Of a DNA stretch of 64,000 nt, positions 12,169 to 24,190 are shown piece by piece; positions within the stretch are counted from its first letter, which is position 1, and each line of letters opens with the position of its first letter. Source of the stretch: Macropodus opercularis (taxonomy: Eukaryota > Chordata > Actinopteri > Anabantiformes > Osphronemidae); the NCBI GenBank assembly GCA_030770545.1, contig CM061106.1, positions 9,962,001-10,026,000 of the forward strand, given 5' to 3'. The position numbers were made by a program, and so were the translations under genes. The notes beneath the pieces are model-generated. The model was not told the origin of the DNA. It made no database searches and was given only the letters and a program-made list of their open reading frames with translations.

Positions 12169-13394
12169 TGAGTGGTTCTAAATTCAGTTAGTTTATCTCC
12201 TCAGGTCAAATAAAATACTGAATCCACAGAACCGTGCAGTTGTCGTGTGAATAATCAAGCTGTTATGTGTTAGTTTGTTGTCTTGATTAGTTGACAAACT
12301 TTATTGTGTTTTAGTTCATGCATTTAATCCCTTTGTGACTTATGCCATGTTTTACATTAAATTCCTGTTCCATTTGTCTGTCAGATGGTAAATTGATACA
12401 TTATTGGATTGTATTAACAGCATTGTCTTGTGTTTCACTAATGATTTTGGCTGTGAAGACTAGAACGTGTTTATGTGCTAAGATGAACTAAAATAAAAGA
12501 GGTATTCAAATGATATTAAATATTGAGTCTGTTGTCAAAGATGTTCCAGCTCAGAAGAATTAAATCAGACGCATCAATAAGGTTCAAATAATTAAACATG
12601 AATTTATCTCCAATGGTGAGATGAGAAATATGCAAAGGCAGGTGTACGAAGTCACCTCTCTCTTCCGCAGGCTCATGGGAAAGGATGGAGCCTGGCACAG
12701 AACGTCTCAACTCCTCTATCCAGGGAGTGGGTTTTAAACCCTCAACCTGCGTCAGTCGAACGTGAATATTTCATCCTGATTCGGATGAAATAGCTGAAAC
12801 TGACAAAGCGATTACCAAGACAGTTTGTGAATTGTTTTGTCCAACAAGCCAGATTGTCCTCTGGGCGCTGCCAAGGCCAGCGAGTGTCCAGCACAACCAG
12901 ATTCCCTGAAACTAAACGACTGTAACATACGTAACAACAACCAGACACACAACTATATTGTACGCAAACAACACAAATTGGATTCAAGCTGCATCATGTG
13001 CTTCTCTGCGTCTCTGGGCACAAACCACAGCTAAGGATGGAGGAACTGAAGCAACGTGAAGCTATTGTTTCAATAATAATTCACTGTGTCAACACATGTG
13101 ATGTTGTAGTTTGGCGTCATCTGTTAGTGAACTCGTAACATTAATTTCAGGGCAGCATCATGAACCTGAGGCTCTAGTTGAGCACAGAAAACAAAGATTA
13201 ATTATGTTTTAGAAATTATTACTTATACACAATTTACAAAACATAAATCACTAAACACTTCTGACATTGTGTCATGTTGCAAAACATTAGCAGAAAAATT
13301 TGAACATGACATCAACACAGCAGTCAACAGTTACACACAACTGGACACAGTTGTTTCTACTGACCAATAATTTAGGACACAAGTCAGAAGAACC
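12169..13394. other. GIMAP 3' UTR and intergenic DNA
   Basis: AATAAA signals lie at 12209-12214 and 12492-12497, so the transcript probably ends within about 350 bases of the stop codon. From 12520 to 13394 no gene, RNA or clear repeat was recognised. Confidence 0.55.
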
Positions 13395-13612
13395 AAACAA
13401 GTGGAGACGCCCCCCAGTGTAGGAAGGAGCGATGCCACAGATCCTTCATCCACTGCTGTTAGACTCTACAACCAACCAGTCTAACAGCCACCGTGCAGAT
13501 CATGGGTCATTTTCTTTGCACACTTTCATTCTTTTGCACCTTAATATTTTTTTGTAGCTGTTGTAACAATTGAATTTCCACAATGTGGGATCAATAAAGA
13601 ATGATCTTATGT
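13395..13612 (+). mobile_element. LINE 3'-end fragment
   Basis: A short coding tail (around 13420-13480, reading Ser-Asp-Ala-Thr-Asp-Pro-Ser) is followed by TTGCAC-rich DNA. It ends in AATTGAATTTCCACAATGTG GGATCAATAAAG, the typical tail of teleost L2/CR1-group non-LTR retrotransposons. 5' truncated, inactive. Confidence 0.65.
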
Positions 13613-13725
13613 TACAGCAAGCTTTTAATTGTAGCCAATCAGTAAACTGTAATCTAAATACTGACTCAATTATATAATATTAATACTAAAACCATGTCTT
13701 AATGTTAATTAAATTTTAATACTAA

Positions 13726-13815
13726 CAGTGGAGGAAAAACGACTTCTATAGAGGAAGAAACCTCCAGCAGAGCCAGGCTCAGTGCGGGCGAACGTCTGCC
13801 TTGACCAGTTGGAGT
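13726..13815 (+). repeat. Diverged single copy of the core found in the 3'-end satellite
   Basis: GGAGGAAAAACG, GGAAGAAACCTCCAGCAGAG and CCAGGCTCAGTGCGGGCGAA followed by CGTCTGCC parallel the block GAGGAAAAACTCCC...CGTCTGCCTCGACC carried by every monomer of the array at 50.2-64 kb. The single-copy occurrence shows that the block also exists as a dispersed element. Confidence 0.75.
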
Positions 13816-13837
13816 GAAGGGATAGAGAAAAGAGAAA

Positions 13838-13892
13838 AGAACAACAACAACAAGCAGCAGCAACAACAACAACAACAAAACAAGCAGCAACA
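13838..13892. repeat. CAA/CAG trinucleotide-rich microsatellite
   Basis: Interrupted runs of AAC/CAG triplets. The open frames on the opposite strand are by-products of the triplet composition. Confidence 0.8.
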
Positions 13893-15059
13893 GACTCAGG
13901 CAGGATGGTTGGACCAGCAGCTGAACACTGAGACACACGGCTCTGAGTCTGACGATACCTGTAGATGAGAATAGAGAGAGACAGAAAGAGAGAAACACAA
14001 CTAGGAGAGAAAAGAGACAAAGTTAGTCACATCATCCACTTATTGTAATAAGTGGAGTCAGTTACTTTTCCACAAAGACCAACATAAACCTACTATTGTT
14101 ATTCAACTAGTAAATGTGTGCCCACACAAAATATCAGCATTTTCTAATCAATAAGAGAAGATGTTTCATTTTAAGAAACTCGTGTTTTATTCCTGTGTTT
14201 TGGAACTGACTAAAATACAGAATGGACTCAAATACAGATTTTATTCTTTACTCCCAACTGCTTCCTCTGTCTTTTCTGTAACGTTTAATGTCATCTGAAC
14301 TAAAATCTAAATCATCAGTGGTTGGCTGCAGATTCTGCTTCAGTCTTTTAGGCCTGTTTGATCCAAGCTGCACTGTTTGGATGTTATTGGTTTTTTTAAT
14401 GACCTTGAACACTCTACTGTAAATCTTTGTCCATATGGGTAAAGTCAGCATGTTTTCTATTTCATCTCTCTTTCAAGTCCCAGGCCTCATGACCTGCTGA
14501 CCATGTGTGTTTGGATAGAAGCACATGGACACACAAAGAATCTAGTCACAACAAGATCTGACTCTGAAGCTGTAGCTGTAGTGAAACTATGGACCAGGTT
14601 CAGGAAAACCTTCATCACATTTACCAGAAGGTGAATGAATCCAGTTTTGTGTCTGTCAATCAAAGATCACTGAGCTGTTTGAACAGGAATTTGCTCTTTG
14701 GTCTTTACTCCGTCCTCTAGTTGTTGCCAGTGTCTGTGGAGTCCAGAAATAGAGTTAGGGTTAGTCATGAATGTTTTTATTTCACTCAGTCATGTTGTGT
14801 TTGTTTCAGAAGATTATCAGTGTAGTTATTGAAGCTGTTTTCTCAGGAACATGCAGCTGAAAACGTCACAATGTCTGACTCCCTTCATCAAACGTCCATA
14901 GAGTCATGTAGTTAGAATATGTTGTAGAATTTAATGTTCATGTTCTTCACCTGTTAACAGTGTTTTGCAGAAGCTTAGGGACACACTGTGCCAACCATCC
15001 AGCAAGTGGTGGTGCAGTGGAAAGAGCAAATAGACTCTAAAAACAAAACTTAAAAAACT

Positions 15060-15500
15060 AATGGCTGAAATGCAGCTGTCATGGGTTAAAGTTCTACCTT
15101 TGGCCTTAATGGTGGTTGTCCACATAAAGCAACTGGACTTTCTCCTTATGAGATTCTGTCGGGGCGACCTATGCGAATGACCAACACACCTTTTCCTCAA
15201 AATAAATTAACCTTAACAGGGATGGATGACGATATGATGAAGTACTGCTGTGCACTTAACCAGACTCTTAAGCTCATCTTTCCCAAGGTTAAAGCAGCCT
15301 TCCCTGAGCCTGCAGTTGGTCAGCTACACAACATCAGCCTGGGGATTGGATCGTGGTGAAGGATCTCAGACGGCACCAGCCCCGGTGGACAGGACTGTAC
15401 CAAGTGCAGTCCTGATTCCTGAGAGGGACACGTGGATCAATGCGGCCCACTGCAAAGGGTTAGGGTTAAATTTAGAGATTTTCATCTATTAGCGGCCAAT
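15060..15500 (+). pseudogene. Second endogenous retrovirus relic: integrase C-terminal half
   Basis: Translated pieces in shifting frames from about 15075 to 15480 resemble the end of a retroviral integrase: a Ser-Pro-Tyr-Glu-Ile-Leu stretch near 15133-15155, then a segment with Pro-Arg-Trp-Thr-Gly-Leu near 15379-15397. Frame changes occur near 15165 and 15350 to 15410. No catalytic residues of the core remain visible. It is continuous in order with the env-like fragment that follows. Confidence 0.65.
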
Positions 15501-15935
15501 GATAAATCACACAGATTAACATTACTCAAACATGAAATGGCCCTTGATTATCTTTTAGCTAAATCTGGAGGTATGTGCCTAACTTTAAATTTAACAGGAG
15601 ATGCTTGTGTCACTCTCATTCCAGATAATTCCGATAATATCACAGCACTAGAAAAACAAATCTGAGATGCATTTAGTCCTTCTGAATCTGCAGGTTTTAG
15701 TTTTAACAAATGGCTGGTAGACCAATTTGGTCTTTGCAGGTATTGTACAAATTTTGATTCCTATTTTTATGGTTTTTGGAATTAACTGTTGCCTTTTCAT
15801 TTCAATGGACAGATGGAGCGATTGGAAGAGAACACACGTCTAGATGTTAAAATACCAGTCAACTCAATAGAAACAACTGTGAATCCCATATCTGAATGGG
15901 CTCCAGGAAACCCTTTCATCAAAAGCGATGTAGAA
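15500..15935 (+). pseudogene. Second endogenous retrovirus relic: env transmembrane-type fragment
   Basis: The open stretch ending at the stop 15663-15665 resembles the region around the disulphide loop of a retroviral transmembrane subunit, but with different cysteine spacing from the env relics at 7.8 and 44.4 kb. It therefore comes from a different family. A short hydrophobic stretch near 15715-15800 and a charged tail up to the stop near 15939 follow after frame breaks. Surface subunit missing; non-functional. Confidence 0.6.
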
Positions 15936-16160
15936 AAATAGATCACATGAGTCACTAATGGTAACCTTTATGTTTTATTTTATTTTGTATTTTTTGTTTT
16001 GTTTAAAATAATAATATTATTTGTTTTATATTTTTATTTCTTTATATAGTTATGCTGGCTATTTTATACTGTAATACAAGTTTTACATAACTACAAAATA
16101 TTATTATCACTAATATTACTATATTTTTCTTTTTTTTTTAATTGTGTTGACACTTGGCGT

Positions 16161-16515
16161 CAAAAGGGAGGATATGTGGGAGAAAAATTTAAAAATGGGA
16201 ACCAACATTTGTGTTTGCTAATAACAGAAAGCTTTGATGTTTCACGGGAAAGAGGAAACAAGAAGTTAAGGAAAAGGTTCATTCATGTGGTAGTTGTTGA
16301 TTCAACAGTAACTACCTGGGGGTTTGTCTGATGCCCAAATGGAATAAACATTTAGATAAGCAAGGCCACGAGAATGTCACACCATGTAATGTGGGTAAAC
16401 TCTGTCTCAGTACATAAGAAGCTCTTGATCGAACACTCATCAGAAGCCTGCTGAAGTAACTGCTGCTTCTCCATGTCAACGTGTAAATTAAACAGACGAT
16501 TAATCACATTTTACA
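16161..16515 (+). mobile_element. Polypurine tract and probable 3' LTR of the second retroviral relic
   Basis: CAAAAGGGAGGA at 16161-16172 looks like a polypurine tract. A plausible LTR runs from TGTGGGAG (16175) to TTACA (16515), about 341 bp with TG...CA ends, with an AATAAA near 16344. No second LTR was found in the window, so the boundaries are proposals. Confidence 0.5.
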
Positions 16516-16927
16516 GGTTTTGATTCTTCCTGAATTCTTTTCAGAATGAGCAACTCTCAGATTAATGTAAAAGATTTTTCCACAACGTGTTAGCAGCAGC
16601 CAAACAAAATGAAGAGAGAATGAAAAGCTCTGATTGGCTGTGGGTTTGAGCATCAAGTCTCATTTTTCATCTTGTGATACATATGACTTAATCGGAGTCC
16701 ATAGCAACTGATGTAATACGTAGGATTCCCACAATATATAGAGATTGTCTGCATAAAAAAATCTACATACATTCTATACAACAACCTGTATTATAGCGAT
16801 GGAGTAATATGTGAACCGTGATATAGCAGAATATTACTGTACTGCTGTTGAATGAAGACTGGTTTTCATGAAAACACTTTCAGCTCATTTTTATTTACTG
16901 CTAACAGAACAGTACCAACAATTGTGT

Positions 16928-16962
16928 CTACCTACCTACGACAACAGGTCGTAGGTAGGTAG
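16928..16962. repeat. Perfect 15-bp inverted repeat, 5-nt loop
   Basis: CTACCTACCTACGAC, spacer AACAG, then GTCGTAGGTAGGTAG. It could form a stem-loop in DNA or RNA. No neighbouring gene explains it. Confidence 0.9.
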
Positions 16963-17039
16963 GTCACCTGTACAGCGTCTGGTTGTTGGTTGTGTTGTCA
17001 CTTCTTTTCTAAACACTACATCCATGTTGTTGAGACGCT

Positions 17040-17198
17040 TTTAATCTACTAGTTGTTGTTGTTTTTTTTAGCATTTTTTTATTTTGAATGTAACTGTCAT
17101 CAAATGATGTAATGAAAGCGTCACTTGTCATCATTTGATGACAGTTACATTCAAAATAAAAAAATGCTAAAAAAAACAACAACAACTAGTAGATTAAA
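17040..17198. repeat. Perfect 70-bp inverted repeat, 19-bp spacer
   Basis: 17040-17109 and 17129-17198 are exact reverse complements over all 70 positions, including runs of 8 and 7 T/A. The spacer is TAATGAAAGCGTCACTTGT. It could be a recent foldback element or an intrastrand duplication. No obvious target-site duplication flanks it. Confidence 0.93.
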
Positions 17199-17689
17199 CA
17201 TGATGCAAGTCTGTAGTAAATAAGACAAAGTCAAATTACACTGACTAGAGTGAAAACAAAGATAATCACTGTGAGAGAGTTGGTTCATCTGGAGGCTCGT
17301 TGGAGATGAGTTCTGCTCAGGTTCCATCAGCAATAATCACTGCCTGCTGGTTAGTTTTCTGGCCACTTTGATCCCAACGTGCGCTGACGTCATACGTACA
17401 TAGGCAGCCATGATCTCACAAGGCCAAAGCAGCAGATGTTTCCAGCGACTGCAGAACCTCAGGGGATGAAGGTAAACGCCAGACTCTCATAGAACAGGGT
17501 GTGATTGTTCTTGACTTTCTGCACAGACGACAGCTTTAATGCTGGAAAATTAGAAACCATCTGACCTGACCAGCGTTTCGTTTCGTTTAGTCTCTGGCTC
17601 TACAACTAAGGTTCATCTCTGGTTAGGGTTAGTTAATTGTTGATGCTGCGCTGCTGGATATGATGTTAGCTGATGTTTCTCCACTGTTT

Positions 17690-17756
17690 GAATGTTTTGA
17701 CAAATACGTTGATATGTTTGTAAATTCCTTAAGCGAGAGAATGCTTTTCCACACTG
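17690..17756 (-). pseudogene. Decayed eleventh zinc finger beyond the stop codon
   Basis: Reading past the TAA at 17759-17757 on the minus strand, the same frame continues as a finger-like QCGKAFSRL stretch. The metal-binding histidines have become Tyr and Cys. The stop occupies the place of the residue after the first cysteine of the finger. The gene therefore once had one more finger. Confidence 0.75.
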
Positions 17757-20700
17757 TTAACATGAGTAAGGTTTCTCTTTGGTGTGAATACGTTGATGTG
17801 TCCGTAAACAGCTGTGGTCAGAGAACGCTTTTCCACACTGTTCACACCAATAAGGTTTCTCTCCAGTGTGAACACGTTGGTGTCTCAGTAAGCTACTGGG
17901 CTGAGAGAACGCTTTTTCACACCTTTCACACCAATAAGGTTTGTCTCCAGTGTGAGCACGTTGATGTGTTTGTAAACTCTTGAGGTGAGAGAATGCTTTT
18001 CCACACTGGTCACATGAGTAAGGTTTCTCTCCAGTGTGAACACGTTGGTGTGTCAGTAAGTTGCTGCGCTGAGAGAACGCTTTTCCACACCTTTCACACC
18101 AATAAGGTTTCTCTCCAGTGTGAGCACGTTGATGTGTTCGTAAACTCTTGAGGTGAGAGAATGCTTTTCCACACTGTTCACATGAGTAAGGTTTCTCTCC
18201 AGTGTGAATACGTTGATGTTTCTGTAAGTTATTGTTGTGAGAAAACACTTTTCCACACTGATCACACGAGTAAGGTTTCTCTCCAGTGTGAATACGTTGA
18301 TGTGTCCGTAAGTGACTGTTACGAGAAAACCCTTTCCCACACTGGTCACATGAGTAAGGTTTCTCCCCAGTGTGAATACGTAGATGTGCCCGTAAGTGAC
18401 TGCTGCAAGAGAACACTTGTCCACACTGATCACATGAGTAAGGTTTGTCTCCAGTATGAATACGCTGATGTCTCCGTAAGTGACTGTTGCGAGAGAACGC
18501 TTTTCCACACTGGTCACAGCCGTATGGTTTCTCACCAGAGTGAACCACCTGATGCTTCTTTAGCTCTGATGGTCTAGTGAAGGCTTGGTCACATTGCTGA
18601 CAGAGATGCAGCCTTGAAGTCCTTCTTCCTCTGGGTTTCTAAATGGAAAGATATAGAAGAGGAGAGAATTAAATCTCATGATGGGACAAATATCTATAAT
18701 ACCAAAAGACAGAAGTTCTGTGGACCTTGCTGTTAGTTTTGATTATACTAGGACACTGTCATGGAACCCAGAAGAATGGAAGTTGATGGTAATGGTCAAT
18801 TTCAATGGAGGCGGAGAAGAAGAAAGAACCGACTGAGAGCAGGCTTCGGCATTTTAGGCCTTATAAGCCTTAAAGCTGTAGAAACAATGAGTAGCTGCTA
18901 CTGTTGCGACCTCCTAGAAGAGTAGTGAGACTTTGTGGAGTTCACAATTGAAATTCTATTAGAGATACTGATGTATAGGAGCCTGCTGAAAATGCTAAAA
19001 GTATTATGCTAATAATAAAAATAATAATGCAAATATAATAAGTTAGAATTGACTGTGTACATTTGGATCCATTGACTAATGAAATGGTCAAGTCTATTTT
19101 CATAATCCTCTTTTCCAGACTTTGGCATTGAATAAAACCTGTTCCTCTAATTAGTTGATCACCATTTCTTCATAGTACTACTGAGTACTTCATAGAGTAC
19201 TACCACACAAAGCATCGCGTCATTCTACTGCATACTTTTATTAATCCGCTAGTGGAATTGTAAAGCTACGTATTACATTTATATTATATATATTTATATA
19301 TATATATATTACATTAGCTGTTCTTACATTACACTTATTATGTGAAGCGTCACAAAATTAATAATTTTTGTACACCAGCTTTGTCTGTGTACAGTTTTCT
19401 CACACAGCAAAAAAACAATAATAGACCTGTCCCTCCAAGTTAGATTGTTTTACTTTGCTGTTGTTGTCGTGCTTCAGTACTTTGGTTCATGTAAACCTAT
19501 ATGCACACTTTCATTTATTTATGCTTATTATGCCCCAAGAAGAGCAAGGAACACGTGATACCTTCATACAGAAGATTATCCAGTTGTACAAATAGATCTC
19601 GAGGCAGGATACTGTCTAGGGGCAACGGGAAGTGTTGTCAAACACAGTAAAGATGAAAGGCTCCGCATGCTGCTCTACTGAGAGTATGAGGACACACTGA
19701 TGATGAAGACTAAAAGCAAGATAATCTAACTATGTCAAGACTAATGTTGTCAAATACAACAACTACTTTAACTTAAGAATTGTTACTCAGCAGGAATTAA
19801 TGTAATGTACAGTTGAAAATGACCAATTTCACTCCATCAGACCACAACCTCAGAGTCACAGATTTATTCTAAACAGTTTGATACTGGAATGTCGTCCACA
19901 ACAAACTCATCTAAAGTCACAGAAGAGGAATGTGTCCCTCACCTTAGAAGAGGTTTTCTGTGGATTTACAAATAATATGTGTGTGTGGAAAGCTGACATA
20001 ACCAGCTTTGCTATAGATGCAATAGTCAACGCTGCCAACGCAAACTCATTGTCTTGTCCGAAAACTGGGACACTGTCATCCAGACAGATACAATACGTAC
20101 ATGAATGGAAAATTACAAACTGTCATACATGCAGTAGCCCACGTCTGACTCCTCACCTACACCTACTGCAATGTCCAAAGCCAAGAGGACCTTGAGAAAG
20201 ACAGTGAGCAACATATTTAGTGACGGAAAATTGTTTCCAGTCATAAATTCTATTAATGCACAACAATCTTCCCATCATACAGGTTAACATTACAACTATG
20301 ATTTATTGAATGTCCAAGTCTTTACAACTACAAGTGCCTACGTATGACGTTCACTAACAAAGGCTTATTGTTCCAAGTAGGTTGTTGCTGTGGACAGTTG
20401 TACAGGGAAAGACTTTGCCATAAATCATAGAATTCAACTCACTCAGACCACACAGTGGTTAACGGGAGAGATATGTTAAAAACATTTGACAGAAATATGA
20501 CAAAAGGATTAAGACTACAGTCCCTTGTATACTGAAGAAATATTCTTTGCATATAGACTAAACATGACAATGCACTTTAGATGCTCATTTTTACATTTGA
20601 ACACAGGTGATTGAAGGACTTTTGCATCTTGCCAGCAGCTTGTATAATGTAGAAAAGAACAGATATGTTCTAAACCAATAAACTGCTGGTGTGTCTCTGG

Positions 20701-23332
20701 TTAAAGATCACAGTTGCATCTTGTTGTGGAAAAAATCTTTCCTCTTTAGGGATTGCTGAAAACTTAACAAGAAAAAGTAGAAGAAAACTTCAGTGTGATG
20801 AAACATCTCAATGTTTAATACATGCCGGCACGGAGAAGATCACTGGACAAGCATCTCAGTATCTTCTGCTTGAATGTTAAACCAAAGTTCCTTATATACA
20901 GTCAGAGTTTATCCCCCATTTACACTGTCATTCATTCTCGTGGCCTCGCTTATCTAAATGTTTATTCCATTTGGCCAACAGACGAACCCCTAGGTAGTGA
21001 CTGCCGAAATCAACAACAACCACATGAATATCAAAACACCATTGATCAACACTAATACACGCTCTCCTTCTTTCCTGAAACCTTTTGTTTTTTGTTTCCT
21101 GTGAAATCATCAAAGCCCTCTGTGAATCGCATGGTCAATTGTTGCTTGCCATTTGCTGTTTTCCCCCACAATCTACATGTTTGGCCAAAGGTCATTTCCA
21201 AAGTGGTTTGCTGCACCTACAGATTTACTAATTTAAAGATCTCATCATGCTGTTACGTATTAATGTACTGTCTTGCAGTTGAGCTTTGAGGTAATTGTTT
21301 CTTTTCTGAACATCAGAGGAGTCAACTGGACGTTGATGGTAATTTTTTTTAAAATACCTGATACTTAATGATTATTTGAGACAATACACATATGTGTTTA
21401 AATTAAAGCTTTGTTTTTCAGTATATTATTCTTGTGACGGATCCTTCACCAATGTCTGCAGAGAGAACAGACTCACAGTATACAGTAAAGAGTAAGACCA
21501 GTACTAGGTAGCATCAGTAATATGTACAGTATGATGAGCAGACATTAAAACCTTAGGATTATTACTTTGCAGTGTACAGTAACACTAACCACATTATTAT
21601 TATTATTATTATTATTATGTATAGTGATCCAGTGCAGTTATTACTGGTCAGTACAACAGAAATTTGTTTTGTAAAACACTAAAGATGTGAGATTAAAGGA
21701 CATAGATATACGCTCCAAGTAAACAAACATAATCTAGCAGCTACACACCAGAATTGAATTCTGGGAGTTGACACGGTTTGGTATCACTTTAGTCGTATGT
21801 GCCAGGTGAAATACAATTATATGAAGTGTGTCAAGTGCTTTGACGTTAGACGAGTCCTCATAACTACCTACTAACTGTACTCACACAGTCCTGACTGTTA
21901 GGCCAGTGTTAGGTCTGTTATCTATTAATGTCAGTTTCTTTTTCTCTCCTAGTTTGTCACAGTCACTGTAATGAAGAAAACTAAAACAAGTCTACAATGA
22001 GAACTAGTAATAATAGTGTAGGGTGACTGTGACCATGGTGACGAGTTTAATGGGATAGAAGTCATTGTCCTCTGTGACATCAAATTACTTTCTCTGTAAA
22101 GGTGTTTTACTGCTGCACTATAATGTCAACGAGGATCAAATTACATTGTGATGGTATTAATGTAACAAACAAAAGCAGGTTAAGATAAATATTAATATTT
22201 ATTATTGTTCTGTTTCTTTTTTTAATTTTATTGTTCTATGTGTCATTACTGTCTTATATACTGGAAGCTATGACACCAAAACAAATTGCTTGTATGTAAA
22301 AACATACTTGGCAATAAAATTCTCTGATTCTGATCATAATTAGATGTAAAGTTTACAAATACCTCAAGTTGAAAAACAATGTGCAAGAATGTTCATGTTA
22401 ACGCAAAGCATAACATTGCTTGCAAAACATGTGTATTGTATTTGCATTTAAATTGTATATATAGATACTATGATCACTGTAAATGGAAATTATAGAGCTA
22501 TAACCTAGAATAACTCCATATACACTAACTCCTCCAAGACCAGAGCCTCCCACTACAAACTGGGTTTTCCTTTGAATTTATTCATCATTTCTATTGTGGT
22601 GAATATTTAATATTACATAAACAGCTAAACTGCTGAATAGCAGCATTAGAGACATGGCAACAGGTGAACTAAGTCATTTGAAGGACCTGTGATAGAAATT
22701 AACTCCATTCATACCTGAGCTTCCTACAAACAGTGAAAGGGGAAGAAAAGCACAACAATCCTGTGACTCAGCATTTTCCGCTGACCTGGATATTTAAATG
22801 AGCTTCCTCATGTTTTAACTGATACATTTATCTCTTTGTTGAAGCTCGTTCTTCTTTTCTGTCCTGTTCAAGCTGCATCAACCAGATTTCGCTGCTACAT
22901 CGTTGGACGTCTGTTCTAATGTTTCCTCTGGGATCATCACTGTTTAGTCAAAGCTTTTCCAGCCACACTCGTTTGCTGGGTTTTCACTAAAGCATCGGGG
23001 AAAGGCCGCCATGTTGGCTCCCACCACGTCTGCAGCCCGACAAAGACTAAACTGCTTCCTAGGTTTGACACCAACCACTTTGTTCTGGTGACAGACGGAG
23101 CCTGAGGCTCATGTTCAGGCTTTTAGTGTCGCTATGAGCCGCTTTTAGCGGTGAACTGATCAGCACCGACCTGTTGGTCTGTGGCTCCATCGTGGTCGTT
23201 GTCCTGCTGCTCCTTCATTCTAGTGGATCGGTCCTGCTCGGTTAAACTCGGGTCCTGCTCCGTGTCGCTCTTCAATTGGTCTTGATTAACGTCCACGTCC
23301 TGTGTTTTCACTTCCACCTTGTATTGATCCAT
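17757..23332 (-). CDS. C2H2 zinc-finger protein, two exons, 10 fingers (ZNF copy 1)
   Basis: Putative DNA-binding nuclear protein. Exon 1 is 23332-23171: it starts MDQYKVEVKTQ, is acidic and Gln-rich, has 54 codons, and ends ACCAACAG before GTCGGT. Exon 2 is 18638-17757, after TTTCCATTTAG, starting KPRGRRTSRLHL. The join is in phase 0 and gives 347 residues. Ten consecutive C2H2 fingers with TGEKPY-type linkers follow. The first (CQQCDQAF) is the same as in the paralogue at 34.4 kb. No KRAB, SCAN or BTB domain was seen. The 4.5-kb intron contains a macro-domain relic and a LINE tail. The stop lies inside what was an eleventh finger. The frame is otherwise intact, so it is probably functional. 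Target sequence unknown. Confidence 0.85.
19010..19260. repeat. Dispersed AT-rich repeat (shared with 24.1 and 26.0 kb)
   Basis: GACTGTGTAC followed by a CACTAATGAAATG-type block, then TCCTCTAATTAGT, TTCATAGTACTACT and TACTTCATAGAGTACTA, recur in the same order at 25.98-26.39 kb. The first part also recurs at 24.14-24.18 kb. No coding potential; a non-autonomous element is likely. Confidence 0.7.
19878..20195 (+). pseudogene. Macro-domain fragment (PARP9/PARP14-like relic)
   Basis: An open stretch contains VSLTLEEVFCGF, then VWKADITSFAIDAIVNAANA, which fits the start of an ADP-ribose-binding macro domain, including the VNAAN ligand-loop motif. The glycine-rich continuation expected of a macro domain is missing. 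After ANSL the sequence becomes unrelated and stops at 20193-20195. There is no convincing splice donor after the motif. It lies in the intron of the minus-strand zinc-finger gene, on the opposite strand. Most likely a decayed fragment of a PARP9/14-type gene. Confidence 0.55.
20200..22190. other. Intronic DNA, no gene recognised
   Basis: AT-rich sequence within the zinc-finger intron. Short open frames are not supported by motifs or splice sites. A small (ATT)n run lies at about 21594-21618. Confidence 0.5.
22200..22338 (+). mobile_element. LINE 3' tail
   Basis: Ends GCTTGTATGTAAAAACATAC, then TTGGCAATAAAATTCTCTGA and TTCTGAT, a common teleost LINE terminus. A reverse-oriented, related terminus (TCAGAATCAGAAAAGTGTTT ATTGCCAGGTA) lies at about 44742-44772. 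Confidence 0.6.
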
Positions 23333-23480
23333 TTTGATTCTGGTCGCTAAAATCCACCAGCTTTACGTCCTGACTGCTTCCAGAATGGCGACACAAACAC
23401 AGCAGCTCTCGCGGAATCCCGCGACATCTCCGATACCAACTGGATTTTAATCGAATCTCGCGATAACTAACAGATGTTCC
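23333..23480 (-). promoter_or_regulatory. Probable promoter of ZNF copy 1
   Basis: Immediately upstream of the minus-strand start codon is CpG-richer DNA with two TCTCGCG-type motifs (about 23408 and 23456), close to the TCTCGCGAGA element found in many vertebrate housekeeping-type promoters. No TATA box seen. A second CpG-rich stretch at 23800-24000 may belong to the same region. Confidence 0.4.
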
Positions 23481-24059
23481 TTATCTCCTAATGGCTAAAT
23501 TGTTATAAAAAATAATTTCACCCTAAAATGCACCAAATAAAGTTATATTTAACAATAATGTTTGACGTTTACACACAGCTGAGAATTTATATCCGTCCTC
23601 GACCTGATAGGAGTTTGTTGTCTTCTTTGACGATAAAAACTCACATTGCAATAAATGGCACAGATTTCTTTTACATTTTAACTTTATTCTTAGTTTTCCA
23701 GAACGTCTTCAGCTTCTATGTATAAGTTTTCTAACGTTGCTCAGCGGAAGCTCTGTGATTAACTAAAAACTGACATAAATCCTCGGAGGGACTCGCTGTT
23801 GTTTCTATTTCCGGGTCCTGCTCGTCCCCGTCTGTAGCAGCTGTGGGAGAAAGTTGACTTCGCGGTTTTCCAGGTTTGTTCTCTCACTGATCAGGATTCA
23901 GTAAGAGGCTGTTTGTGTCAGTGAGTCTCTGTGCGTCTACTGGTCACTGAGCCGCTGTTCGCATTTCCGTGGTCAAATCGGCCGTCACTGGATTTTAAGT
24001 GCGAGATTCGTCTGATAATTACGGTACCAGTGTTGCGATCGCTTGGAAGAGCTGAGAGA

Positions 24060-24190
24060 CTGAGAAATTACAATGTAACAAATGTTAGAGCTGATGATTA
24101 ATGTGATCATGTTACTAATAATGCAAATTATAATAGGACATAATCGACTGTGTACGTTGAGAAACATTCACTAATGAAATTGATTAACTA
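24060..24190. repeat. Dispersed AT-rich repeat, partial copy
   Basis: Carries the TAATCGACTGTGTACGTTGA and CACTAATGAAATTGATTAA block shared with 19.03-19.10 and 25.97-26.04 kb. Confidence 0.55.

Noticed and set aside
14754..17635. GTTAGGGTTAG-like stretches (14754, 15458, 17621) as interstitial telomere repeats
   Set aside because: Only about two units each; expected by chance.
18053..18577. Alternative frames over the zinc-finger exon on both strands
   Set aside because: Shadows of the finger repeat; they lack the CX2C...HX3H spacing.
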